Below are positions 35,396-46,380 of a DNA stretch of 64,000 nucleotides, in pieces. How positions within the stretch are numbered: position 1 is the stretch's first letter; each line of letters opens with the position of its first letter. The notes under the pieces were generated by a model. That model worked only from the letters and a program-made list of their open reading frames with translations. It did not search any database and had not been told where the DNA came from. Origin of the DNA: Pezicula radicicola (taxonomy: Eukaryota; Ascomycota; Leotiomycetes; Helotiales; Dermateaceae); NCBI GenBank assembly GCA_003008705.1, contig PDUO01000016.1, forward strand, positions 807,975 through 871,974. The letters are read 5' to 3'. A program made the position numbers and the translations under genes.

Positions 35396-37441
35396 ATGAA
35401 GGTGGGCTTCTTCCGAGGTTCGAGGGGCAGTGGCTGTGATTTACGACGGCAATGAGGCTAACAGAGGCTGTGTTTCTATCAGGCTCTTCGCAGGTCGATC
35501 AAGGGCGACAAAGACAACAAGGTTCAACATATATCCATAACGCCAAAGTCTGCCATTGCGATCGTACCACCGAAGAAGGTATGTGCTGTAAAGGGGTTTG
35601 GATTTTTGAGAGGCGAATCCTTCGCACAGATGCTAATATGATCAACAAGGTAATTCGCGCATTATACGATTATGAGGCGCAATCGAGTCAAGAATTGGGT
35701 TTCTCACGAGGAGACTTCTTCCATGTGATAGGGCGAGAAAATGATACTGACTGGTACGAGGCATGTAACCCGGCGCTACCAGATGCTCGTGGATTAGTAC
35801 CTGTTCAATTCTTCCAAGCGTTAGGAAAGACGGAAAGAGATAGTGGGCAGATGTCAGACAAGTCACCCGGCAGCAAAATACCAGACCACGACTCTGGATA
35901 TTCTGATACTGGTTCGACAATGGTAAGCCCTGATTCTGCACGCTTTTCGAAGTCGGCGAGCAAAGGAACGGGAGCGATGGTCTACGGAATTGTGATGTAT
36001 GATTTTGCGGCGGAACGACCTGACGAGCTCGAGGCCAAGGCTGGTGAAGCAATTATTGTTATTGCACAATCAAATCCAGAATGGTTCGTTGCGAAACCCA
36101 TTGGACGGTTAGGAGGCCCAGGATTGATTCCAGTATCATTTATCGAGATCAGAGATATGAGCTCTGGACAAGCGGTTCCCGATGCGCAGGAGGCAGTTCA
36201 GAGAGCGGGAGTGCCAAAGGTGGAGGAGTGGAAGAAGATGGCGGCGGACTACAAGAACAGTAGCATTACTCTCGGAAAATTCGAGGTGCCAAACGGAAGT
36301 CCACAGCAGACAGGCTTGGAACAGGGTATGGACCGTATGAGCTTACAGCAAGGTGGCCGACAAAGTCAGCAGAGTGGCCAGGGCTATGTAAGTCAAGGAC
36401 TTTGAACTTGGATGACCGATGCTGATATTATGATAATAGCAAGACAGACAATCACAGCAAGCCAGAGGCGTCAGCCAGCAACCTCAGCCAAATCAGCAAA
36501 ATCCTTACGGCCCAGACAAGTCTACGTCCCAACTCTACGCTCCCATCTCCGCACAAATACCAAGGTACTGTTTTGCGGAGGATAAGTACTGGTTTGTTAT
36601 CGAAGCAGCTTTGGAAGATGGGCGACATTGGGAGCTGTCGCGGTACTACGAAGACTTTTATGATTTCCAGATTGCACTTTTAACAGAGTTCCCGGCCGAG
36701 GCTGGTAATACTGGCACCCAGAAAAGAACTCTACCATACATGCCAGGTCCAGTCAACTACGTGACCGATGCGATCACAGAAGGGAGACAGCACAACCTCG
36801 ACGCTTATGTCAAGAATCTTTTAACTCAGCCCCCTTATATCTCGAGATGTACACTGGTAAAGCAATTTTTCGCACCGCGAGAAGGAGATTACGAAATGGA
36901 CCCCAACGCAATGGATGAGGAGTACAGATTATCTCAAGGCTCGGGGCAGTCCTCTAATGATTCTCCAACAAATGCAGCTTCACGACAAGGTTCGCAAGGA
37001 AATCTGAACGGCGCTGGATATGGTGGTCTTTCTGCCGCTCCCGCTCGGCAGTCTCCAGGTATGCACCAGAGAGGACAACCTTCATTGTCCGCGAATGGCG
37101 GTCCTCAAGGACCTACGCGGCAGACTTCCTCTTTATCTCAACCCTCTAACCAATCTTTATCTTCAGGTCTGAACAGCCAGCAACAACAGGCGTCTGCGAT
37201 GAAAGTGAAGATCTACTTTGGTGATGATCTCATTGCCATCCGCGTTCCTACCGATGTTCAGTACCAGCAGCTGTACGAAAAAATTCAAGATCGTCTCAAG
37301 ATCCCCCCCGGTGAAGAGCTAGCCTTGTACTACAAGGATGAGCCAAGCGGGGATAGAGGAAATCTAATGAGCGATAATGATCTGGACACTGCTTTGAGGA
37401 GAAATGACAAGCTGATCATTTACGTCGAATACATGCCATGA
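35396..37441 (+). CDS. BEM1: Polarity scaffold protein BEM1/Scd2
   Basis: Four exons: 35396-35401 (only ATGAAG), 35483-35578, 35650-36387, 36440-37441; 613 aa. The start MKALRRSIKGDK matches fungal Bem1. SH3-1 is VIRALYDYEAQSSQELGFS...WYEACNP; SH3-2 is YGIVMYDFAAERPDELEAKA...WFVAKPIGRLGGPGLIP. The PX domain begins IPRYCFAEDKYWFVIEAALE (Arg/Tyr phosphoinositide pocket, RYYEDFYDFQIAL). The C-terminal PB1 domain runs from MKVKIYFGDDLIAIRVP to KLIIYVEYMP. Bem1 holds Cdc24, Cdc42-GTP and PAK at the growing tip. A Gln/Ser-rich linker separates PX and PB1. Confidence 0.95.
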
Positions 37442-38635
37442 TGATCAATTTTGGCGAGATTCTATTCGGGCCCAGAGCCCAAAACCTGCTGGCAGCGGTT
37501 TCATTCCGCTGGGCGAAGTTCCTTCAATATGAGCTGGACCGGTCAATGTCCAGACTTACTTCTATCAAACTATCACTACGGTGACAACACACTTACCCTT
37601 CTTAATCTGGCTCAGATGTACAGACTTTTCTGTGCGGTGTGGTAATAGCTGGTGCACGCATTCGCACAGCCCAACCCACACTCATTTGGCTCCGGGTTCC
37701 TTCGTTGAAAACAACTTTTGGTCCTTTGAGGAATATAGGGGGAAGAATCGGCGTTGCAAGGGAAAGCTTTTATTATCTTGGGTGTTGCTTTTGCAATCGG
37801 CTAAGGTCGCTGGGTGCATATTACTTGGAACTGGACAATACCATGGTTTCTTATGTTGTTGTGACAGAATCTTTTAGCCATCATCAACCTTCTGCCTTTA
37901 TGCTTAGCGGATTAGGGGGACTAGACGATAGGACAGAGCAATGGCTGTACGGATGGACGAATGTGTTATGGAGTGATGAAATTAGGAAGCTGGGCAATGG
38001 AAAAGCACTCATCTTCTTGTCAGGGGTGGTGACCGCATCCGCAAATCGTCTGGTCAAGAACCGATACCGTGATTGTGTATATGCTAACTCTCTAACTCTT
38101 GGCATCCCAAGTACCAGTTTATTATTTTCTAGTCCTCCAATCGATTCTCTACATGCAGTCCTAGTCTGGGATGGAAGGTTTTCCATGCACGAACCATGCT
38201 TGGGATTCCTCGCTTCTGCCAGGTACCACATGGCATAGGAATCTTGGAATGGAGCCCCCATCTTTCATCTCCAACGCTTTCTCCTCATCTTTCGCTCTTC
38301 TTCTAGAAGACTTGTACAAATCCTCACTCATTCTTCTCCCACTTTTGAAACGCATATGCCTAAGTGGAATTTGGCCTGAGCCTTCTAGATCGCCGGTCGG
38401 AGGAAGATGACCGGTGTGGACATGAACTCTATCAAAATTGGAGTCGCGGGGTCCGGCATGGTAGCCCCTCGCAATCCATACCATTTCAATCTCGTCTATC
38501 TAACCGTTTGTCCAAGTATGGCTATCTGCAAGTATATAAGATTCTAGAGGGTGCAAATTGTTAATGATTTTCCCCCGTCGTCTGTTGACTCTCCTCCCAA
38601 TAGTCACCAAGCCCCCCTCCTGACTTTAGGGGACA
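37442..38635. other. Intergenic region
   Basis: A 199-codon ORF at 37639-38238 is open but shows no family signal and is not called. Confidence 0.45.
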
Positions 38636-41600
38636 ATGCGTCTTCTTGATGGGAAGTTTTTTGGTGCGATCGTCCTGACTGCTGCTGTTGGATTCAAAGT
38701 TGTTTGTGCGGGTACGATCGTTGCTGATCGTCCGTGGCTTGATCAGTCAAGGCCAGCAGAAGAGAGGCTGCAGTTGTTTATGTTGCAATTGAATGATACA
38801 CAGAAGTATGCCATGGTTCAGGGAGATACTGTGGTATGTTGACTTTTCTCTCACCCCGTTTTACTATAATTTGTTTGAAGGTAGCCGAGATCACCAGAGT
38901 TGTGAAAAGTTATGTTGAGGCATTAAAAGGTCTTTAGTAACCATAGTCAACTATACAAATGTTGCTAGTAGCTACCTTTTCCAAGTTCTGGTTCAAGATA
39001 TATTGACAAGTTTCTAGCTTGAAGATAATGGAACTGGTGTATCCGCTTGCATTGGCCACATCAGTGGAAACACAACCCTAGGCATACCAGCAGTCTGCAT
39101 GGGTGACGGTCCAGCTGGTGTTGGTAATTCACTCGATAATGTAACAACCTTCCCATCGCCCGTCGTAGGTGCAGCATCATGGAATACATCCCTCCAATAC
39201 TTCTACGGTCAAGCTCTAGCCCAAGAACACAAATCGAAAGCCCGCAATGTTGTCCTGGCTCCCACAATCAACATCCTCCGTACTCCTTTATGGGCACGTG
39301 CCGCCGAAACTCTTTCCGAGGATCCTTTTCTGACTTCCCGTATGGCGGTTGCTAACGTTTTGGGCATTCAAAGCCAGGATATGTTGGCTTGCCCAAAGCA
39401 TTTTGCTGCTTATAACCAGGATACCGATCGGTTTGGACTGGATCCTGAGTGGGTTGCTTGGGACTCGATTGTTTCCAAGAGGGTTCTACATGAGCTTTAC
39501 TTGCCGGCTTTCAAGGCGAGTGTACAGGACGGCAAGGCGGCGAGTATTATGTGTTCATATAATAGGTTGAATGGTTATTACGCTTGTGAGAATGACTGGT
39601 TGCTTAATACGGTATTGAAGGAGGATTGGGGATTGTTAGTGACATTTTTCTCAGAACGCTTACAGGATGCTAACCCCATAATAGCACTGGATTCGTCGTG
39701 GCTGACTGGTATTTCTCAACACGAAGTACCGTTGCTGCAGCTAATAACGGTCTCGATATTTCCATGCCAGGTGGGTCGTTCGAGGACAGCTACGGTTTTC
39801 CAGCGTTCTATGGTGAGCTTCTGGTCGAAGCAGTAGATAATGGCTAAGTACCATTCTCGCGCATTGACGACATGGTAGCACGCATGTACAGACCTATGTT
39901 TGAATTTGGGGTTATTGATGCTCCAGTCACGGGAGCCTCCGATGCTGTGGCAAGAACACAGGCTCATCTTGACCTTGCACAAGCGATTGTCGAAGATGGA
40001 GCTGTTCTACTCAAGAATGAGAAATCCACCCTGCCTGTTGCTGCCTCCAAGTATAAGAACATTGCTATCTTTGGGGCGGGTGCCACCAATCTGTCACAGA
40101 TCTCCGAAAACCATGGTGGTTTTGTGATTGACTCAACGACGGTTGTGCAATCTCCACTCGACTGTATAACTGCTAGAGCAGCCCTTGAAAACATCACAGT
40201 TAACTACAGCGAAGGATATCCAGGGACTGGTATCTTTCCTACAATCCCATCATCTATGTTTGGAGATGGGTTAAATGTCACTTATTGGACCAACACGAAT
40301 TGGACTGGGACACCGAACCAGACCATAGTCATGCCTAACATTACAGCTGCACTTTACCCAGCTGAGTTATGGGTAGCTTATCCCCAAGTTTTCTCAAGTC
40401 GCTACGAGGGAATTCTCACACCTAATACCACTGGCCTACACCATTTCTCAATGACCGGCCAGGGTGATGCTATTCTTTATATTGATGAGATCGCTGTTGG
40501 GACTATGACCAAGGCAAACTTTGGAGTCACCATGCGTAAGTCTCAAGTTCTCTGGGCATATTTCCCCCTGTCAGGTTCAATTACTCACTGTACATGAATC
40601 ATGCTTGATTTGCTCCCGATCATATCCAGAACAAGTAGGCTAACTCTGAATTTCTGACAATAGAAGGTATGGCCAATCTTACCGCCGGTGTCCCAGTCGC
40701 ACTTCGACTCGACTACAATATGGGCTACTCTCTCTCCACTGGTGCGTATGGCATTACCCTCGGAGTTTCCCTTGGCGACGAGTCAAGATATCCAAATGCA
40801 ATCGCCCTCGCCTCCTCATCCGACCTTAGCATTATCTTCGTCTCAGACCGCTGGACCGAAGGCAATGACAACAATTTAGGCCTGGCTCTCCCAGGTGACC
40901 AAGACGCACTAATCTCTGCCGTAGCAGGAGTCTCCAAGAACACACTCGTAGTCCTACAGACCAACTCAGCAATTTTGATGCCATGGATCAACGACGTCGA
41001 CGCCATCATGGAAGCCTGGTACGGAGGACAACAGATCGGATTAGCGTTATCTGGATTACTATTCGGAGATGTGAATCCCTCTGGCAAGCTACCTTTTACA
41101 ATGCCAAAAGCTGTAAATGAGACACCTATTGCGTCTCCTGGACGGTTTCCGGGTGTGAATCTGGAGGCTCATTATAACGAGGGACTTTATGTGGGATATA
41201 AATGGTATGATGAGTTTAATGTTGAGCCACTCTTCCCTTTCGGGTTCGGTCTCTCTTATACCAACTTTTCTCTCTCGTCTCTTTCGCTATCTATTTCCAA
41301 CACAACAGCCATCAATACAACAGCCACGTCCATAATTACCACAGTCATCCTCTCCAATACAGGGTCTCTAGCTGGAAAAGAGGTAGTACAGCTCTACGTC
41401 TCTTATCCAGAGGTAGCAGATGAACCTCCGAAGTTACTGAAAGGCTTTGAAAAGGTTTACTTAGAGGTGGGCGATGAGACTGAAGTTACATTTGTAGTGA
41501 AAAAAGACGATCTAATGGTTTGGAATGAGGATATTGATGGCTGGATGTTCGTAGATGGGAAATATGGTTTCTTGGTTGGCTTTTCAGCTGCCGATATTGT

Positions 41601-41643
41601 GCTGACTGAGAGTTTGGTTATTGGTGGTAATTCGACTGCTTAG
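38636..41643 (+). CDS. Secreted GH3 beta-glucosidase with PA14 domain; one in-frame stop
   Basis: Four exons: 38636-38833, 39018-39634, 39685-40535, 40664-41643 (882 codons counting the stop codons). A signal peptide (about residues 1-25) precedes the GH3 N-domain: ACIGHISGNTTLGIPAVCMGDGPAGV, ETLSEDPFLTSRMA, CPKHFAAYNQD and the nucleophile motif GFVVADWYFS. A PA14 insert follows (YWTNTNWTG, SRYEGILTPNTTGLHHFSMTG, ILYIDEIAVG). Then come the GH3 C-domain (FVSDRWTEGNDNNLGLALPG, EAWYGGQQIG) and a fibronectin-III-like tail (PLFPFGFGLSYTNFS). Frame and splice sites agree throughout, but a TAA at 39845-39847 interrupts EAVDNG/VPFSRIDDMV, where the family has Thr or Ser. One C-to-A change from TCA would create it. 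Possibly a recent pseudogene or a sequence error. Confidence 0.8.
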
Positions 41644-42828
41644 TTATAACTATGATAGTCTTTAAGTTTTAATATATAAATTCTTATGAACCTTTATCAG
41701 CTTTAACGCCTCGTCCTTAAAAGTTAGTGCTAATGGTCTTGCAGAATATTGACTTGACTTTTAGGGTTTAAATGTCCCTAAATAACAGTACTGGCAGCTC
41801 TTCAATCTCTCAGCCAGACTGCTGCAACCTTTGCACGAGGACGAGCCTTGCATCTTTCAGTGTCTTCAGATATCTTTACACGACAGTAGTAAGGCCACCA
41901 GTTTCTACAGAAAGGGACGAATTTCAACTGTTAAGTCGTTGGGTGGAAGATTCGGGTCGGAATTCCTCCTGAATGCCCATTCCGACCACCGCAATCGCCA
42001 GAACCTCAAGCCGTGAGCCGTACGGAGACGGAGGGGAACAATGGGGAGACGTTCAATATTCCGAAATAGTGATAATAAGTTTCCATCCAACAAATACCCC
42101 TGTGGATTAAGATGGTGTTATACTGGAGTTGAAATTTGCAGTGTTTAAAGAGATTGGAATGGACTGGAACAGCTCTAAGGCAAATATATTGTCTTATTGC
42201 AGTTTAAGCTCATTGAGTACATTTAAAGCAGGGCCTTCTTTTTCTTCTAACGCATTCTAGGTTAGAAATTCGAGATTTTAAGGACTTGAAAACATGTATC
42301 ATACGTGATGTGTGAAAGGAGAAACTAAACGATTGCGGACACTGCAGAACAGTTGTCCGGCAAGCATGCAAGCACACTACTCTCTTAAGCCACCGATAGA
42401 CCTTTAGACTCTGCAATAGGACGGGAGTAATTTAGACGTGGCAAGACTTTCATGCAAGGTACTGCACACGAGAGAAATAGAAAATCGACAAAGCAACAAT
42501 ATAACTACTTGGTCACAAAATACGGTTAAAAGAAGCGAGGAAATTACCTAGTACCCTGTTGGAAAGGGGCTCAGCTATACGCGTTCCAGAAAGTATCTTG
42601 TGTCTCTATTTGTAGGCAGTTGAGAATGTACTACATGAAGAGGAACTTATTAGCCACACTAGGTCCGTGTCACAGGTTAGGTGGAAGTTCGAGGTGTTAG
42701 GCGACTTAAGCGAGGGGAGTTCGGGAGAAAAAAAAGGGGGTACAGGGGACACAACTTTTCACGTGCGACTTAAAAACTAAAAGGAAAATTAGTCTCTGCT
42801 AACAGTTTATTATTGAAAGAGCAAAAAG

Positions 42829-42883
42829 GAAGCTAAGCTAGGGCCTAATCCGGGATCGAACCGGAGACCTCGAAGCTAAGCTA
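42829..42883. repeat. 12-bp direct repeats flanking a 31-nt tRNA-Pro 3' half
   Basis: GAAGCTAAGCTA occurs at 42829-42840 and again at 42872-42883. Between them, minus strand, are 31 nt identical to tRNA-Pro from base 43 through the discriminator base, without the 54-nt T-loop insert and without CCA. This looks like a target-site duplication around an inserted tRNA fragment. Confidence 0.7.
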
Positions 42884-42911
42884 AGCACTGGTTCACTAGA
42901 TGGTTGAGAAT

Positions 42912-42940
42912 CCTCGGCTCGGTAATATTTAATGCCGAGG
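42912..42940. other. 7-bp hairpin next to the tRNA fragment
   Basis: CCTCGGC at 42912-42918 pairs perfectly with GCCGAGG at 42934-42940 across a 15-nt loop. The preceding TCACTAGATGGTTGAGAATC on the plus strand recalls a tRNA D arm, but no T arm or acceptor stem follows, so it is not called a tRNA. Confidence 0.35.
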
Positions 42941-43099
42941 CCGTAAAGTGGGGGCGCGCTCTACGTCGAAGAATAAAACAATTAAATAACTAAACAACTA
43001 TTAAATATAAATAGTTAAAATTTAGTAAATTCAGTCAGAGACATTTCAAAGCAAAGAGATACAAAAACAAAACAAAAAAAATATTGGGCCTAATCCGGG

Positions 43100-43153
43100 C
43101 TAAGAGTTTAGTTAGAGTGACAATCATTTTAATATAGTAATATGTCAACTTAC
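43100..43153 (-). other. Spliceosomal-type intron inside tRNA-Pro T loop
   Basis: 54 nt on the minus strand, beginning GTAAGTTGAC, with TCTAACTAAAC as branch site 12 nt from the end, and ending CTCTTAG. Length and all three signals equal those of the mRNA introns in this window (46-57 nt is commonest). Removing it gives a perfect 5-bp T stem and 7-nt loop. The same junction, without insert, is present in the tRNA fragment at 42841-42871. Confidence 0.75.
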
Positions 43154-43175
43154 ATCGAACCGGAGACCTCTTACA

Positions 43176-43188
43176 GTTTGAATCTAGA
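43176..43188 (-). other. Canonical tRNA intron next to the anticodon of tRNA-Pro
   Basis: 13 nt (TCTAGATTCAAAC) placed between bases 37 and 38, the standard site for the tRNA splicing endonuclease. TCAAA can pair with the anticodon-loop TTTGG, the usual anticodon-intron helix. tRNA-Pro(UGG) also carries an intron in yeast. Confidence 0.75.
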
Positions 43189-43224
43189 CCCAAAGCAAGA
43201 ATTCTACCACTGAACTATCAGGCC

Positions 43225-44201
43225 TGTTTGTTATATTTGTTGAGGTAGGAATCTTTATTTGAATACTTGTTGATAACTTCGGCTAGGATATGAATTGAGC
43301 ACTTTGGTGGGTGACTAGGATATTTTCGCTTAGTTATACTCTTCCCTTCGTACCTTACCCCTTCGTACGTATGTTCCTCGTCGTTTCTGGGGAATATCAA
43401 GCTAATAGATATGTAGTAATAGTAAACTGGTTTGATCTGAGTAATTTACTGGATTTGAACACCTGAATTATCTTCCACTTAGGAGAACGCACTTTACGCC
43501 TAAATAGTACTTGTCTGTTTAGCCATGAAGTAAGCGAGATGATACTAGGTGGTTGCAATCTAGGAAACTGGCATCTAAGATACTATGCTGACAGCTTTAT
43601 TTGTAGACACATGGAGTATTAAACTTTTGAATTTTCCCACTCAGACATATCGGCAAGCGTCAGCAGTTAGCAGTTAGCAGTTGCTATTTAATGGGCCAAG
43701 TACTTCGTAAACATATTTACTTTAGTACCTTTATCTCGCTTCCTACTGGGTCATATCTTCCGCTGCACTCCATCAAGATTTCTAGTAGCTTCTCTGCTGA
43801 AATTTTTGGTAGTTCGGTACAAATTTAATACAGATTTAGAGATTTGGATAGTTTTGCTGTCTTTAGTTTGATTTGTCTAAGTAATCTAAATATTGGCAAT
43901 ACCTAATACTTTGAGAGCACTTGTTCTATGTATTTAATGTTCATTTCAAGTCTGGATGATACTTCTACGGAGAGGAAGCTAACTTTGATATAAAGTGACC
44001 TCTTGCTACAACCTCAGCTCGCCTAGGTATAAATCCGGGGGCTAAGGACTCGCTTACAGGCCCAACCAGGTACTAGCGAAAACAAGCATTTTCCTCACTG
44101 ACCCATCGTGCCTTTTCCATCGCCACCTACCCCACACCGGGCATCTACAATATCCATCTCCGCATCGATCAATAATTGGCCTCGGTCGAGGCTGAAGAAC
44201 A
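43225..44201. other. AT-rich intergenic region
   Basis: No gene. A 7-bp tandem AGTTAGC (three copies) lies near 43662-43682. Confidence 0.5.
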
Positions 44202-45230
44202 ATGCCCCCTCTGTATCTTCGACAAGAATTCCCGACGTTGAAAGCCTTCAAAGAAGCCCTCCATGCCTGGGCCATAGAGGCCCATTTCGAGCCGCGCATC
44301 CTCAAATCCGACACGGGTCGCGTCCGAGTTGGCTGCAAACGCGATCCGGATTGCCCCTTCGTGATAAGATGTAATTGGGAGCGCAGAGGCCAGCGCGAGC
44401 CATTGGCGAGGATCACCGTGTTGAGGGAGAGGCATACCTGTTTGAATGGCGAGGTGGATGGTTGGGTTGGTACTGCTGCCGCCGTCGGGATGGGTATGAT
44501 GCCCAGCCAGCATGGACATATGCAGCAACCTGGAGATGGAATGAATGATGGCGGAAATATCGTTGGCGGCGCGCGGCTTATTGGGCAGGCTCCTGGGCCT
44601 GGTCAAGCTGTCGTACCAATGCTGCCAAAGGTTCAGAGGAATAGCGCATCCCGATTGCCATTCTTGATGGACATCCTACCACGAATAATGAATATCACGA
44701 AAGAGACGACACCGGTGGAGATTAGGGAGTGTATGTTGAGGGAATATGGCGCTGAGGTACATCTTCAACAGTGTAGGAGGGCCAAGACTGAGATATTGAA
44801 GAAGATGGCTGGGGAGAGAGGAGAGGATCAAAATATGAGCGATCAGCAGGCTCAACAACAACATCAACAACAGCAACAGCAGCAGCAACAACAGCAACAA
44901 CAGCAGCAACAACAGCAACAGCAGCAACAGCAACAACAACAACAACAACAACCACCTCAGGACTTGAGCATGGATGGCATGGGTGGTGACCCTGATGCAA
45001 ACAATCTGTTTGCCAATGTCAATATGGGCACTCCACATCAAAGCCCGAATCCTTTTACGCTACACAGTGCACAAGGGCACAATGTGACCCCAGTACCTCA
45101 GAAGCCAGCTGCCACCGCATTGAATGCTGTTGGCGAGACACCAGTAAGGTGTCCATACTGCGTCAATCACCGTTGGCTTAGGAGTATCAAGGATGCTGTT
45201 GATCATATGTCTATGCATGTGGTCGTCTAG
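44202..45230 (+). CDS. FAR1/MULE-type DNA-binding domain protein with long polyglutamine tract
   Basis: Intronless, 342 aa. Residues 8-75 (FPTLKAFKEALHAWAIEAHF, VRVGCKRDPDCPFVIRCNW, ITVLRERHTC) form a FAR1/WRKY-GCM1-like zinc fold with Cys...Cys...His-x-Cys ligands, related to the DNA-binding part of Mutator-like transposases. A polyQ tract of about 35 residues (CAA/CAG runs at about 44856-44953) is followed by a C-terminal CPYC...H-M-S-M-H finger-like motif. The transposase catalytic core is absent, so it is more likely a domesticated regulator than an active element. Target genes unknown. Confidence 0.72.
   Translation: MPPLYLRQEFPTLKAFKEALHAWAIEAHFEPRILKSDTGRVRVGCKRDPDCPFVIRCNWERRGQREPLARITVLRERHTCLNGEVDGWVGTAAAVGMGMMPSQHGHMQQPGDGMNDGGNIVGGARLIGQAPGPGQAVVPMLPKVQRNSASRLPFLMDILPRIMNITKETTPVEIRECMLREYGAEVHLQQCRRAKTEILKKMAGERGEDQNMSDQQAQQQHQQQQQQQQQQQQQQQQQQQQQQQQQQQQQPPQDLSMDGMGGDPDANNLFANVNMGTPHQSPNPFTLHSAQGHNVTPVPQKPAATALNAVGETPVRCPYCVNHRWLRSIKDAVDHMSMHVVV
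44856..44953 (+). repeat. CAA/CAG microsatellite encoding polyglutamine
   Basis: Mixed CAA and CAG codons in frame with the FAR1-like gene; the reverse strand gives spurious poly-Leu and poly-Val ORFs. Confidence 0.9.
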
Positions 45231-46380
45231 TATCACTATGATTGGATTGCAAACCCGGAAGAATCAGGGCAAAAAGGATGTGATATACTGCACATATCTT
45301 CAAGCAAATCTTCGTACCTACTCGCACCGACACTAGTACTGTCGACACTCTATGGATACGCATGCTCCCAGGAATTTGAGGAATTCGAAGCGGATGAGTA
45401 AATGTAAGCCTGATGCCCCTTGCATTGTACAATAGTACCTAACCTGTTTGGATAGAAGGCGACTGCTGTCAGCCTAGCTGATATTTTTCCTGAGTGATAG
45501 GGTAAAAAGGCTTGGGCCTCCCATATTAGATGTTGATGTATAAGCCGGCTTATGGAGCACAGTATACTTGGTATACATTAGGTATATTCGGAGAATAGAA
45601 AGCATAGTTGCCTGTCAATAATTATACGATATTGAATTAAAGCCCTATCAATATACCATCATGTTCTGTATCTTCAGGACTATGTAACTGAGCTAAGAAT
45701 CTCTAGTGTGGACTCAGACTTGGCTTTCCCTTTATTCGACATCATGTGGAGCTGTGCATCCCCTCCATTTTCAGCTGCATTCAATTCTATTAGGCCGGCG
45801 TAATTTTATATGTGAGATCTTTTCAGATGTGCATAGTCTCCAGTAAATAGGAATATTGGTCAACGCTCAAAGAACAATCAAGCTAGGGTTACTCAAGACA
45901 AAATAGTTAAGAAATAGGCAGCTGGAGCTTCCCTGTCTAACACTTTTGCTTTCAGAGTATCAAGTTGGATTTATTATCCAAAGCTAAGTATCCCCACCGC
46001 GAGAATTTGTAAACGGCAGTATTCTCCATTGCGAAGCCTGTATGTGGCACAGTGGCCATACAAGTAAACTTGTTGGGAGCCATAGTTTTGTGAACAAGGG
46101 TTGGTGAAGTGTTTGGACCGCGCTGCTGTGAAGCACACCACGCATGACCCAGGTCCTTCCCACTCCAGTTACTATTATGCAGTGCTGACAAAGTGGGGCA
46201 TGAGAACAAGTTAAAAGGCTGCTGAAATCCCATCTCCCACATCACTTTTCTTTCCATTTCATCAGAATTTCCTCCTGAGATCGAAGCACATCACTGAACA
46301 ATCCCTTGAGAGTTACGTCGTACCCACAGCCACAAAGACATGCCAATTTAATCTTCTTAGCATTATATCCCTCTAAGAAT
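45231..46380. other. Intergenic region
   Basis: No supportable gene; a 101-codon minus ORF at 45952-46257 shows no family signal. Confidence 0.45.

Larger units (their letters stand above)
41644..43085. other. AT-rich intergenic region with a tRNA fragment
   Basis: No coding gene. Holds the tRNA-Pro 3'-half copy (42841-42871) between direct repeats, a hairpin at 42912-42940 and an A-rich stretch before tRNA-Pro. Confidence 0.5.
43086..43224 (-). tRNA. tRNA-Pro(TGG) with an anticodon-loop intron and a spliceosomal-type insert in the T loop
   Basis: Read on the minus strand from 43224: acceptor GGCCTGA; D arm GTTC-AGTGGTA-GAAT; anticodon stem CTTGC with loop TTTGGG, then T after a 13-nt intron; 3' stem GTAAG; variable AGGTC; T stem TCCGG; T loop TTCGAT/C; T stem CCGGA; acceptor TTAGGCC; discriminator C. 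All stems pair (G-T wobbles only). The exons total 72 nt, the usual tRNA-Pro length, once two inserts are removed: 43176-43188 (13 nt, beside the anticodon) and 43100-43153 (54 nt, between T-loop bases 59 and 60). A T7 tract, the Pol III terminator, follows at 43081-43074. Confidence 0.87.

Noticed and set aside
37639..38238. 199-codon plus-strand ORF after BEM1
   Set aside because: No recognisable motif and mixed composition; probably chance in 3' flanking DNA.
39810..39848. A very short intron that would skip the GH3 stop codon
   Set aside because: Only 36 bp, no branch site, and it would delete conserved residues before VPFSRIDD.
42829..42871. LTR-retrotransposon primer-binding site matching tRNA-Pro
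   Set aside because: A primer-binding site would begin TGG next to the tRNA complement; here CTA precedes it and no LTR is found.
43435..43530. tRNA-like stretch on the minus strand with GGCTAAACAGACAAG and GTTCAAATCC
   Set aside because: Neither the T stem nor a 7-nt anticodon loop with T at position 33 can be formed, with or without inserts.
44676..45041. Minus-strand poly-Leu/poly-Val ORFs
   Set aside because: Reverse of the CAA/CAG polyglutamine tract.
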